Virus record (IMG/VR): IMGVR_UViG_3300025133_009608
Location: 62,001-126,000 of that record
Source: a virus
Direction: 5' to 3' (one strand)
DNA: 64,000 bases
Position numbers and translations under genes: made by a program. The notes beneath the pieces are model-generated. The model worked only from the letters and a program-made list of their open reading frames with translations, made no database searches and was not told where the DNA came from. This document shows, piece after piece, positions 35,572 to 43,308 of the stretch (its first letter is position 1; each line of letters starts with the position of its first letter).

Positions 35572-36090
35572 TTATTTCTCCGTAATCTTTATGTTTGTTG
35601 TATGAGCCGGCTCCGAATGTGGAACTATCAACTCTAGTAATCCATTTTTCATTACCGCCCTTGCCTTGGCGGGGTCAAATGCTGGACTCATAAAAAACTT
35701 TGCCTTAAAACTTCTTCTGGCAATCCCTCTTACGATCATCCCCTGCTGTATTTGTAGGTTTGGATTTTTCGCAGGGTAATCATCCGAAGTCTCGTCGAGA
35801 TCGGCTTCTTCGGCCAAAACTTCGGGCTCCTTCAGTTCAGACCTTACTCCACTACCTGATACAAACAGCTCTCTTCCAGAGGCCTCTATTCGTATATCCT
35901 CTGGGGAATATCCGGCAAGTGCGAAGGCCATATGAAAGCCGTCGGCATCACACCACTGATCTGATTTCGGAAACCTTCCCGAAGTTGACGCCTTCTTAAG
36001 AGAAGAAACCTCTCTATAAAAGGAATCATCGGACCACAATAAGTCCATTATTCTTCCTGGAATGGAAACTCTATTTAACAAGTCCTTCAT
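35572..36090 (-). CDS. Small heat-shock protein (Hsp20/alpha-crystallin)
   Basis: About 172 residues from ATG 36090 (GGAG 8 nt upstream); the in-frame ATG at 36108 has a poor ribosome site and would overlap the upstream gene. The alpha-crystallin domain is visible: DGFHMAFALAGYSPEDIRIE and ASGRELFVSG, a ~40-residue acidic insertion, then IVRGIARRSFKAKFFMSPAF and KNGLLELIVPHSE, where the GLLELIVP strand is the family signature. It would act as an ATP-independent holdase, possibly handing clients to one of the two phage GroELs. The acidic loop is longer than usual. Confidence 0.87.
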   Translation of the reverse strand: MKDLLNRVSIPGRIMDLLWSDDSFYREVSSLKKASTSGRFPKSDQWCDADGFHMAFALAGYSPEDIRIEASGRELFVSGSGVRSELKEPEVLAEEADLDETSDDYPAKNPNLQIQQGMIVRGIARRSFKAKFFMSPAFDPAKARAVMKNGLLELIVPHSEPAHTTNIKITEK

Positions 36091-36091
36091 A

Positions 36092-36403
36092 TTATTGGCT
36101 CCGCTCATCTTCAGTCATTAATTCCACGTACTCACTCACGGACATGAGTGCAAATACTACATTTGATATGATCCAACTAAGAAGACTTGTAGAAAATGCA
36201 GCCTCAAAAATTGGAACGCCCACTATGAATGCCGCTATTGCGCCCACCCATACTCCGGAACACATAGGGCATTGAATTAGGTATCCTATCCTTTCTGATT
36301 TTGATCCAATATACTCCCTAACCGGAAGTATTAAGTCACTAATCGTAAGAACGATTGTGAACCCAACTGTCGACAGAAAAAATATTACCCAATCGCTACC
36401 CAT
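36092..36403 (-). CDS. DUF1360-like small membrane protein
   Basis: 103 residues with an N-terminal hydrophobic helix (VIFFLSTVGFTIVLTIS), a short amphipathic segment and two further membrane-spanning stretches around residues 50-90. The motif YLIQCPMCSGVWVGAI (C-x-x-C-S-G-x-W) is characteristic of the DUF1360 group of phage and bacterial membrane proteins of unknown role. It lies between ThyX-like and Hsp20 genes. Confidence 0.75.
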   Translation of the reverse strand: MGSDWVIFFLSTVGFTIVLTISDLILPVREYIGSKSERIGYLIQCPMCSGVWVGAIAAFIVGVPIFEAAFSTSLLSWIISNVVFALMSVSEYVELMTEDERSQ

Positions 36404-36448
36404 GTATTGCTCCTTGCATAACTGTTATACTCGAATAACATATAAATA

Positions 36449-37456
36449 TCAATCTATTTTAATATTATGCTCTTCTCCTATGGCCCCTCTCATCTGTTGG
36501 GCGATCCACTGATGTTCTATCTGTGCGTGCGTAGAATCTTTCAAATTAAGATATCCCTTAAAATCATCTATATAAAAGGAAATATATAACTCGGTTATTC
36601 GCCCTTCTGGTAAAATGTATCGAGCAACCTCTCTTAATCTTTTATGTTCATCATTTGATATTATCCCATCTTTTTTTGCAATCCTCGATGACTTCATTAA
36701 TCTAAGGTATTCTTCGAAAACAGCCGCTACTGATGATCGGTATATATCAAGCATTATAGAACTACATGCAGAATCTCCAATAGTATGTCCCATTACCTTT
36801 CCGAATATTTCTGATGTATCATCAAATTTGCTAATAAAATCCTGCGGGACTATTCCGATCCTCTCGCTCGTCATATTTGCAGAACAAGTGCTATGTCCTA
36901 GGATCTGAATGGCTATTGAAAGTGGACACTTTATTCTCCAAGTTGCCCTACTTTGAGATTCAGAGCCAGCATCATGATATGAAACAAGCTCCACTTCCAT
37001 ATTGTGTTCTCCGAGCCTCTCACTTGCGTCAATTTGATTGTCAACTTTTTGCCCAAAAAGATCAAACTTTTCGACCTTTGCAGCAAGGGCTGGCGAATCT
37101 TCGACGAAAAGTTGCCACGCCGAAAGGCTACTATGCCCACCCTTTCTTTCGGATAATAGCGAGGTCTTTGCGAAGTTCCATAGATCCATTGTCATGGTAT
37201 AGACTCCTCCGGTCAGCTCTACTCTTGAAAACTTATTATGCAAGTAGCTATCCATGCCCACCACGGCTTCGTCTCGGCCCCATGAAAACGTCATGGTTAC
37301 GGACTCAAAGGGAGATGTATGAAGATTTTCAATAAGAAAATCAATTACTTCGTCAACCTCGTCGTCTGTTCTTTCTCCCGCCCTTGTCTCACCTGGGACT
37401 GATATCCATGCAGAGTTGGCAACATCTGTCAGATTTCCAGTTATTTTCAAATTCAC
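36449..37456 (-). CDS. ThyX-like flavin-dependent thymidylate synthase, divergent
   Basis: 335 residues. ThyX normally methylates dUMP using FAD, NADPH and methylene-tetrahydrofolate. Family marks are LHTSPFES (45-52), the strand-helix TWRIKCPLSIAIQIL followed by the position of the ThyX signature (187-200), and the C-terminal ARYILPEGRITELYISFYID, then AQIEHQWIAQQM. The signature itself, normally RHRxxSxNxxSxRY, reads GHSTCSANMTSERI: the first and third residues (both Arg) are lost while Ser, Asn, Ser and Arg are kept. There is also ~100 residues of insertion between HTSPFE and the signature. It may be inactive or have another pyrimidine substrate. The GTG start overlaps the M16 stop by 1 bp. 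Confidence 0.75.
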   Translation of the reverse strand: MNLKITGNLTDVANSAWISVPGETRAGERTDDEVDEVIDFLIENLHTSPFESVTMTFSWGRDEAVVGMDSYLHNKFSRVELTGGVYTMTMDLWNFAKTSLLSERKGGHSSLSAWQLFVEDSPALAAKVEKFDLFGQKVDNQIDASERLGEHNMEVELVSYHDAGSESQSRATWRIKCPLSIAIQILGHSTCSANMTSERIGIVPQDFISKFDDTSEIFGKVMGHTIGDSACSSIMLDIYRSSVAAVFEEYLRLMKSSRIAKKDGIISNDEHKRLREVARYILPEGRITELYISFYIDDFKGYLNLKDSTHAQIEHQWIAQQMRGAIGEEHNIKID

Positions 37457-38655
37457 TATTCGCTCTTTGACTTGCAGATCATTGTCAACTTTTTATCGTT
37501 ATCGAATACTATGTTTGCAGCCTCCATTATCGACTCTGGCGTAACCAAAGAAAGAGATGCCATATAGCTCTCGATCGATGGTAGTCCGATCAGCTTCTCT
37601 CTCATTCTGTACTGAGCCATGCCAGAAGCGCTCTCAATCAATCCGTAAGAAGATGCTCTCATTTTATTCTTTGCTCTTTGCAACTCTTCATCAGATATTC
37701 TCGTTGTCTTGATCTTCTCTACCTCGTCTGATATAACTGATAGCATTTCATCTACATTCTCCCCCCGAGTAGACCCGCTAATCAAGGAGAGGGAGCCTCG
37801 CTCCCATTCGTTTAGAGATGAAGATATTCCATAAACAAGTCCTCTTTTTTCTCTTACCTCTGTAAAGAGTCGGCTATCCATCCCTCCTCCGAGAACTGAC
37901 ATTAAAAGCCTAGTCGCCGGAATGTGGTCAGACCCTCGGTTTACTCCGGGGGTTCCTATCCAAACATAGGTATGCTCTAGTCCCGGCCTATTAATCTCGG
38001 CCACTTCGGAGCTAGAATACGAAGAGTCGGCATAATTAAAGCGCCGGGAAACCTTTCCGTTCTCTTTTCCAAAGTGCTTCTCCATAAGAAGATTTGCCTT
38101 TTCCTCGGAAAGATTAGAGCAAAGAGAAACAACCGCATCTCTTTTCTTGCAATATTCCTTGTGAAAGGCATCAACCTCATCTCTAGTAAACTTGCTAATT
38201 GTTTCCTGCGTTCCAATGACTGGCGTGCCGATATAATTGTCAAAAAACTTGTCGGAAAACTTATTCCAGATGTATGAATAATGATTATCTAATCTTGAGA
38301 TTTCCTCTTCCTTCACAACCTCTCTTTCTTTCAAAAACTCATCCTCTGGAAATACCGAATCAAATACTATGTTTGACATTATTTCCATTGCAACATCTAG
38401 ATTTTCGTATGGAACCGTTACGTGATATGCCACAATTTCATGAGAAGTGAAGGCATTTACAGACCCCCCTAAAAAGCCAATTTCCCTTTGAATTTCAAAT
38501 GCAGTTCTTTTGTTCGTACCCTTGAATATGCAATGCTCCAGCATATGTGCTATGCCGGGATTAAAATCCATAGATGACTCCGTTCTAGAGCCAGCATCAA
38601 AGGCTATTACAACCGTTGATAATTTGCTTTCTGTCTTGCTATATGCGTGAATCAT
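37456..38655 (-). CDS. M16-family zinc peptidase
   Basis: 399-residue pitrilysin/processing-peptidase type protease. The inverted zinc motif HMLEH (37-41, HxxEH) with the distal Glu in EREVVKEEEIS about 75 residues later is intact, and the following GSVNAFTSHEIVAYHVTVP matches M16 active-site strands. The C-terminal half (HTYVWIGTPGVNR, then LLMSVLGGGMDSRLFTEVRE and KRGLVYGISSS) is the usual second M16 lobe, with the R...Y substrate-binding motif. Bacterial homologues degrade peptides or process precursors. A phage could use it on prohead proteins or host targets. It is the last gene transcribed after the MoxR/VWA unit terminator. Confidence 0.92.
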   Translation of the reverse strand: MIHAYSKTESKLSTVVIAFDAGSRTESSMDFNPGIAHMLEHCIFKGTNKRTAFEIQREIGFLGGSVNAFTSHEIVAYHVTVPYENLDVAMEIMSNIVFDSVFPEDEFLKEREVVKEEEISRLDNHYSYIWNKFSDKFFDNYIGTPVIGTQETISKFTRDEVDAFHKEYCKKRDAVVSLCSNLSEEKANLLMEKHFGKENGKVSRRFNYADSSYSSSEVAEINRPGLEHTYVWIGTPGVNRGSDHIPATRLLMSVLGGGMDSRLFTEVREKRGLVYGISSSLNEWERGSLSLISGSTRGENVDEMLSVISDEVEKIKTTRISDEELQRAKNKMRASSYGLIESASGMAQYRMREKLIGLPSIESYMASLSLVTPESIMEAANIVFDNDKKLTMICKSKSE

Positions 38656-38663
38656 TTGGTTCC

Positions 38664-38696
38664 TAAAAAAATGGCGACCAATTAACTGATCGCCAT
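38664..38696 (-). terminator. Rho-independent terminator after the MoxR/VWA unit
   Basis: Minus strand ATGGCGATCA...TTGGTCGCCAT forms a 7-bp perfect stem extended by G-U and further pairs, immediately followed by TTTTTT. It lies 7 bp past the VWA gene stop. Confidence 0.8.
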
Positions 38697-38702
38697 CATA
38701 TC

Positions 38703-39842
38703 TTACTTCTTTTTCTGTTCGATTACTACTTTCTTTCCGTATGGAAACTCAACTCCTCGGTCTTGATCGCAAACCGCCCACAACATTCTATACTTGGGCT
38801 TCTCTGGAAATGCGGCATACCCATCCGTAAAGATGACTAGTCCATCATAGTTCTTTTCCTCTGCAAGCTCCATTACCGGATGAAAACAAGTTCCGCCCCG
38901 ACCTACGATGTCAATCTTAGAAGCCTTTTTGGAGTACTCCTTTGGCTCTCCATAGATCTTGGTATCGAACTGAATGAAGTCGGCCTTTACGTGATCGATC
39001 ATCCCATTCAATTCTGTGGCGAAATATGAAAGTTGCTCGTCTGAAACTGATCCTGATGTATCAAATGCAATCAGAAGTCTACTAGTATAGTTTCTCTTAC
39101 TTCCCGGAGAAGTAACTCCATATCGCCTATTGGGGCGCATTCTTGTGTTCCTTCTCCCCATCATTACAAGCTTGTTGATAAAGTATCTAACTTCCTTCTT
39201 CCAATTGACAACCGGCTTGTTGGCCGCGATAATTTGAGCCGCAAGGTTACCAGAGATATTTCCCCAGCCCTTCTTCTCCTGCTCTTTAATCGCCTTCTCT
39301 GCGATATTTCGAACCTTTTCCTCTACAATGTCGTCTTCAAAATCTTCCCACATAGAGTGGTCATCGACAGTATCCCCCTTGCCTTCGATTACCTTTTCGA
39401 AGTCATTGTCCTCGCCTGCTTCTTTCTTCAGGCTTTCGTAATAAAACTCAGCAGACTCGTTGTTATTAAGATCGAACTGCTTTGGATAAAGCGCCCCGTC
39501 AGGAAGCCCTTCGATGTGACAGTTAATCGCCAAGTCTGCCGCAATATTATATCCACGAAAGTTATATGCAAAATGCTTTGCGCGAGTAAGGTGGTGAAGT
39601 AATACATGCAATGCCTCATGCTTCAATACTCCCCTAAGCTCAGTGGACGAAAGACCTTCGATAAACTCTGGATTATAATATAGCGCCAAGTCTACTCGCC
39701 GAATCACTCCGACCGCCATCGTAGGGATCTTTTTTGATTCGCGCTTATTAAGATGGAGGAATACCTCTCCATATAGTGGCTGAAAACATACAAGTTTTGA
39801 GATTGCAGATTCTAGCTTTGCTTTAATTTGTGAGTTTGCCAT
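38703..39842 (-). CDS. VWA domain/metallopeptidase-like protein (DUF2201-like), MoxR partner
   Basis: About 379 residues from ATG 39842, which has AAGGA 7 nt upstream; an upstream in-frame start at 39911 is less likely. The N-terminal domain holds a zincin-like HEALH (75-79) in RGVLKHEALHVLLHHLTRA followed by NIAADLAIN. The C-terminal domain is a von Willebrand A fold with the MIDAS motif DTSGS (261-265), FIQFDTKI, RGGTCFHPV (a MIDAS threonine) and LVIFTDGYAAFP. This domain pair is typical of VWA proteins paired with MoxR ATPases. In bacteria such pairs remodel or insert metals into client proteins. Here it is co-transcribed with the MoxR gene. Confidence 0.87.
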   Translation of the reverse strand: MANSQIKAKLESAISKLVCFQPLYGEVFLHLNKRESKKIPTMAVGVIRRVDLALYYNPEFIEGLSSTELRGVLKHEALHVLLHHLTRAKHFAYNFRGYNIAADLAINCHIEGLPDGALYPKQFDLNNNESAEFYYESLKKEAGEDNDFEKVIEGKGDTVDDHSMWEDFEDDIVEEKVRNIAEKAIKEQEKKGWGNISGNLAAQIIAANKPVVNWKKEVRYFINKLVMMGRRNTRMRPNRRYGVTSPGSKRNYTSRLLIAFDTSGSVSDEQLSYFATELNGMIDHVKADFIQFDTKIYGEPKEYSKKASKIDIVGRGGTCFHPVMELAEEKNYDGLVIFTDGYAAFPEKPKYRMLWAVCDQDRGVEFPYGKKVVIEQKKK

Positions 39843-39874
39843 GATAATATCCTTTTCGACCTGGTTGGAAGTGT

Positions 39875-39897
39875 GAGGCATCTGTAACCCATGCCTC
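39875..39897 (-). other. Intercistronic hairpin between MoxR and VWA genes
   Basis: GAGGCAT and ATGCCTC form a perfect 7-bp stem around a 9-nt loop in the 73-bp gap between the two genes. No T-run follows, so it looks like an RNA processing or stability element that could set the ratio of the two proteins. Confidence 0.45.
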
Positions 39898-39915
39898 CCT
39901 GCGGTTTGCAACTAA

Positions 39916-40992
39916 CTAGTTAGTAAGATAGATTTGCTTCAAGTGCTCGCGGAAATCTTCATCTCCCTGCCACTCCATCACAATCTTCTTTGTCTTTGCG
40001 CCGCTAAGTAGCGCAACCCAAGACTGTGATGCAACATCGTTTGGAAGCATCATAAAGAACTCCCGAAGAGCCTCACGTTGCTTTGTCTTGGTCTTAGTAA
40101 GCGAACGACCGTTAACCTCTGCAACTACTGACCTTGCAAGCGCCGCGATAACCTCAATGTCATTGCAAGCACTCTCGATCTTTGGCTTGGTCTTTTCGAA
40201 GTTATCGAGAACATCTTCTGGCCGCAACTGAGAGAATTCATTCTCTACAAACTTCTGGAACATTACGGCGATCTCTCGGCCAAGCCATCCTTTTGCAACT
40301 TGTGTTAGCATTCCATCGTCTTTAGATTCAATGAGGCTCATCCCCATGATCGAATCGCTAAAAGCAACCCAGCTTCGACGCGAAGGATAAATACGGCCCG
40401 CTTCAAGGTTCCCGACTGGTGGGTCTAGAAGGTTTTGGTTTCGATTAATGAACTCAATACAAGTTGCATGAACCCCTTCTTCTCGCGCCCAGTCAAGCCA
40501 CTCTGTTGCAGATGGATCAAAGTCAACGTGAAACCATCGATCATGAAGTGCGGGATCTAGCTCGACCACATCATATTCATCGTCAGAGTTTACAGCCGCG
40601 ACTACTCGCCAGCCATCGGGAAGCTTTTGTCCATCCAATCGTCTGTCCAAGCAAATCTCAAAGACGGCTTGCAAGACATCTTTGGATGCCCGATTAAGCT
40701 CATCAAAAAACAGGATTCCGTGACTATCGGGATCTGTTGGCCACCACTCTTGCTTTAGAAAGCGAGTAACTCCATTTTCCGCGTCAAGGTGTGGCATACC
40801 TTTAATGTCACCAACCTCGCACTGAGAGAGGCGAACGTCCCAAAAGCCATAATCATTTCCACTCTCAGCGGAAAGCTCGTCGGCAGTTTGACGTACAACG
40901 CTGGACTTTCCAACCCCATGTTTTGCATGGAGCATAATGGACTTATCCGATGGCATTGTCTTTAGAACAGACTTTGTTTGTGCAATATTCAT
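39916..40992 (-). CDS. MoxR-type AAA+ ATPase
   Basis: 358 residues. Walker A HGVGKSS at 25-31; a MoxR-like insert QCEVGDIKGMPHL; Walker B ILFFDELNRA (93-102) with the signature N-R-A of MoxR/dynein-related ATPases; AVFEICLDRRLDGQKLPDGW; sensor-1 VVAAVNSDDEYDVVELDPAL; and the arginine finger in LHDRWFHVDF. It forms a two-gene unit with the VWA/metallopeptidase protein downstream. MoxR ATPases are ring-forming chaperone-like machines that act on clients through their VWA partner. Expression is probably late, since a TATAAATA promoter lies ~75 bp upstream. Confidence 0.9.
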   Translation of the reverse strand: MNIAQTKSVLKTMPSDKSIMLHAKHGVGKSSVVRQTADELSAESGNDYGFWDVRLSQCEVGDIKGMPHLDAENGVTRFLKQEWWPTDPDSHGILFFDELNRASKDVLQAVFEICLDRRLDGQKLPDGWRVVAAVNSDDEYDVVELDPALHDRWFHVDFDPSATEWLDWAREEGVHATCIEFINRNQNLLDPPVGNLEAGRIYPSRRSWVAFSDSIMGMSLIESKDDGMLTQVAKGWLGREIAVMFQKFVENEFSQLRPEDVLDNFEKTKPKIESACNDIEVIAALARSVVAEVNGRSLTKTKTKQREALREFFMMLPNDVASQSWVALLSGAKTKKIVMEWQGDEDFREHLKQIYLTN

Positions 40993-41056
40993 TTTAATTA
41001 TTCCTTGTTCAAATTATTTAGCAGTTGCCTGAGCAGGGCGACCCGCTCAGATAGGT

Positions 41057-41086
41057 ATAATAAATCGATATTATTTATATCAAAAT
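41057..41086 (-). promoter_or_regulatory. T4-like late promoter (TATAAATA) for the MoxR/VWA unit
   Basis: Minus strand reads TTTTGATATAAATAATATCG with the octamer TATAAATA at 41079-41072, identical to the T4 late -10 consensus. Conservation with the other three copies runs on through ATTTATTA. A GAGCGGG-TCGC-CCTGCTC hairpin follows at ~41030-41048 in the leader. Confidence 0.8.
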
Positions 41087-41089
41087 TTT

Positions 41090-41440
41090 CTATTTCTTCT
41101 CATTACTCGGTGGTAACGGGTTTTCATTTAGCCTTGTGTTTATATCTTGCAATCTTTCTCTAAGACCCTTAAAGGAGTCAATCATAGATCCAAGATCCTG
41201 ATCTCCACCAATAGTGGCTCCGGCCCCAATAGCGCCACCAAAGCTTCCTATAATATCCTTTACTTGATCCATCTTTTCTGGAGTAAGCATTTCATCTACA
41301 CTTGAAAACTCCTTTGTTATATCGGATAGCTTATCTATCTTTTCTCCCATGTCATCGATCTTAGATTCCATTCGATCTAGTCGCTCTAAAATATCCGAAT
41401 ATGATACACAGTCGTCGTTATTTTTCATTTGTTTTTCCAT
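41090..41440 (-). CDS. Small coiled-coil protein with glycine-rich centre
   Basis: 116 residues. The N-terminal half is a heptad-repeat coiled coil (ILERLDRMESKIDDMGEKID), the centre is Gly-rich and hydrophobic (GSFGGAIGAGATIGG), and the C-terminus is helical. The layout recalls small holin-, spanin- or scaffold-like proteins but no family is recognised. It is the last gene of the purine-enzyme unit, directly before the late promoter of the MoxR pair. Confidence 0.65.
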   Translation of the reverse strand: MEKQMKNNDDCVSYSDILERLDRMESKIDDMGEKIDKLSDITKEFSSVDEMLTPEKMDQVKDIIGSFGGAIGAGATIGGDQDLGSMIDSFKGLRERLQDINTRLNENPLPPSNEKK

Positions 41441-42511
41441 TTACTTTCTAGTTCCGTAGGCATGAGACTCTGCGAGCCCCGCGTTTGTTATCTTCATAAA
41501 AGAAGCGTTTTCTCTCAGCTCGCTAATAGTCACTGCATTCGCATAACTCATTCCAGATCGAAGCCCTCCCATGAATTCGTCAAGAATATATTTAGCCTTG
41601 CCTTTCACCGGGATATGTGTCGACACTCCCTCGGCGCAAGTCCCCGGCTTCAGCCCTCCTCTTTTATCTTCTTGAATCTCTCTACTTGCAGCGCCACGAT
41701 AGACCTTCATTTTTCTTCCGTCTATATTCACAATGTCACCGGGAGACTCTATCGTTCCAGCAAAAAGCCCTCCAGCCATGATTGCATCGGCTCCAGCTAC
41801 TATGCTCTTAATCATATCTGACGGATACCTTATCCCTCCATCTGCAATTATAGATACATCTTTATAAGATGTATTTTCGGCCCTTGCTCTTTGGCAATCA
41901 ACAATTGTTGATAGCAATGGAACTCCAAACCCCGTCATTATCCGCGTTGAGCAAATCGCTCCAGACCCGATTGACGCCCTAACCGCATTGGCCCCCGCAT
42001 CTGCCAAGTAAGCAAACCCATCGCCGGTTGCTACATTCCCGGCCATTATTTGGTAATTAGAATTATCTTTAATAAACTCAATCATTTCCTTCATCAGTAT
42101 TGAGTGACCATTTGCAATATCAATAGCAACCCAATCAATTATCGAGCCTATTTCATTTTTTAGCGACAAGAACCTTTCTCGACCCTCTCTTCCCACTCCA
42201 ACTGCCGCTACAACTGGGGCTTCATCGGAATGCTCTGATACTTGCCTCAGTGAGGCAATCTGCTCCCCCGTAGAACTAAACCTATGAACAACCCCCATTG
42301 CCCCATGAGAGCCAAGCTCAGAGGCCATTAACGGCCCCGTAACAGTATCCATAGGAGAGGATATCATTGGAACCTCCAACTTGGTGTTTCCAATGAAAGT
42401 TGCAGTGTCAGGAGAGAGTCTGGATCTCACTTCTGAATATGTCGGAACAAGCAAAACATCATCAAATGATAGTCCAGCATTCCAGATAAAGGAGTTCTTT
42501 GAGTTACTCAT
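41441..42511 (-). CDS. guaB: IMP dehydrogenase-like enzyme lacking CBS domains
   Basis: 356-residue IMPDH/GMP-reductase TIM barrel. Shown by [10 protein letters not shown] (14-23), [28 protein letters not shown] with the catalytic Cys187, [25 protein letters not shown] and MAGGLFAGT. The flap and C-terminus ([11 protein letters not shown], then [20 protein letters not shown] and [10 protein letters not shown]) look more like IMPDH than GMP reductase. The CBS pair usually inserted after ~residue 80 is absent, so allosteric control by ATP/GTP is probably lost. It would convert IMP to XMP with NAD, feeding guanine nucleotides. It is in the same unit as adenylosuccinate synthetase. GMP-reductase activity cannot be excluded. 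Confidence 0.87.
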   Translation of the reverse strand: MSNSKNSFIWNAGLSFDDVLLVPTYSEVRSRLSPDTATFIGNTKLEVPMISSPMDTVTGPLMASELGSHGAMGVVHRFSSTGEQIASLRQVSEHSDEAPVVAAVGVGREGRERFLSLKNEIGSIIDWVAIDIANGHSILMKEMIEFIKDNSNYQIMAGNVATGDGFAYLADAGANAVRASIGSGAICSTRIMTGFGVPLLSTIVDCQRARAENTSYKDVSIIADGGIRYPSDMIKSIVAGADAIMAGGLFAGTIESPGDIVNIDGRKMKVYRGAASREIQEDKRGGLKPGTCAEGVSTHIPVKGKAKYILDEFMGGLRSGMSYANAVTISELRENASFMKITNAGLAESHAYGTRK

Positions 42512-43117
42512 CTAATTCCTATTTGAATAAAAGTTTTGGAATTCTCTAGCGAATTCTTCAGATTTGCCATAAAATCGAAGATTGAGGCAAAACTTATCGA
42601 ACAGGTAGTGTGAAGCCTCATGTGCGATTAGCAGCTCATTATTTCTAGAGCCCCTGTCCGTTAGGAATATCGCCGACTGATTTGGATCAGATGGAATCCC
42701 ATCGTAAAGTCCAAAAAGATTGAACGCCGCCAAATTTCCAACCCCAGCAGAAGATCCCCACTGGTTAAACCTATTGTGATCGTTCAACACATTAGATGAT
42801 ACATGGTATATATCAAGGCTCAAATTCGGCCTACACTCAACTATTCTTACGCCTCTCCTCTCAAGGAATACCACATATTCTGCTATAGTTCTTTGTAAAA
42901 CATTATTCAACAATGTTGATGAGAACGCCCCAGAAGATGCGTAACTCTGACTCTGATGATATAAAGAGTACCTGACTGAGTGGCTTCTGGTCGCCACAGA
43001 GTGATTTCCAGATGAAACAAAGTTTATATCAGAGGTTCCTCGATATGGAAACGCCTCAGAGCCTCCGGGGGCCAGCAATATTAGGGAGATTAATAATCCT
43101 TTAAGTATTTTGCTCAT
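42512..43117 (-). CDS. Exported HExxH metallopeptidase-like protein
   Basis: About 201 residues from ATG 43117 (AGGAG 8 nt upstream). The N-terminus is a clear signal peptide: MSKILKGLLISLILLAP with cleavage expected after GGSEA. The mature protein contains LLIAHEASHYLFDKFCLNL with HEASH at 166-170 and a Glu ~17 residues later (SEEFARE), as in gluzincin-like peptidases. It would act in the periplasm or at the cell surface, perhaps on envelope proteins during lysis or exclusion. Sequence outside the motif is not recognised, so the peptidase call rests on the motif and the export signal. Confidence 0.68.
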   Translation of the reverse strand: MSKILKGLLISLILLAPGGSEAFPYRGTSDINFVSSGNHSVATRSHSVRYSLYHQSQSYASSGAFSSTLLNNVLQRTIAEYVVFLERRGVRIVECRPNLSLDIYHVSSNVLNDHNRFNQWGSSAGVGNLAAFNLFGLYDGIPSDPNQSAIFLTDRGSRNNELLIAHEASHYLFDKFCLNLRFYGKSEEFAREFQNFYSNRN

Positions 43118-43301
43118 CCGTTTCTCTCCTGTTGTCGCGACGTTTTCCACGGAGAATTTGAACCTCTAAGTCTGGGTTCAAGTCAATCATTCCAACATGA
43201 TTTCTTGGAACCCCGCGATGTTCCCAGTGTGTTTTTGTCACCTTGTTGTATACTTTAATGTTTAAAGTATTTCTTTCATTTCTGCGTCGGTTATCTACCA
43301 T
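43101..43301 (-). CDS. Small basic protein, unknown function
   Basis: 66 residues, very basic and polar, with several Arg clusters (DNRRRNERN; LRGKRRDNRRE). It overlaps the start of the exported peptidase gene by 17 bp. It could bind nucleic acid; no family is recognised. Confidence 0.55.
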   Translation of the reverse strand: MVDNRRRNERNTLNIKVYNKVTKTHWEHRGVPRNHVGMIDLNPDLEVQILRGKRRDNRRETDEQNT

Positions 43302-43308
43302 GATCTTC

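Noticed and set aside
36441-36448. TATAAATA octamer on the plus strand
   Set aside because: It would fire into the antisense of thyX, lacks the conserved flanks of the four late elements and has no plus-strand gene behind it. Probably chance in an AT-rich gap.
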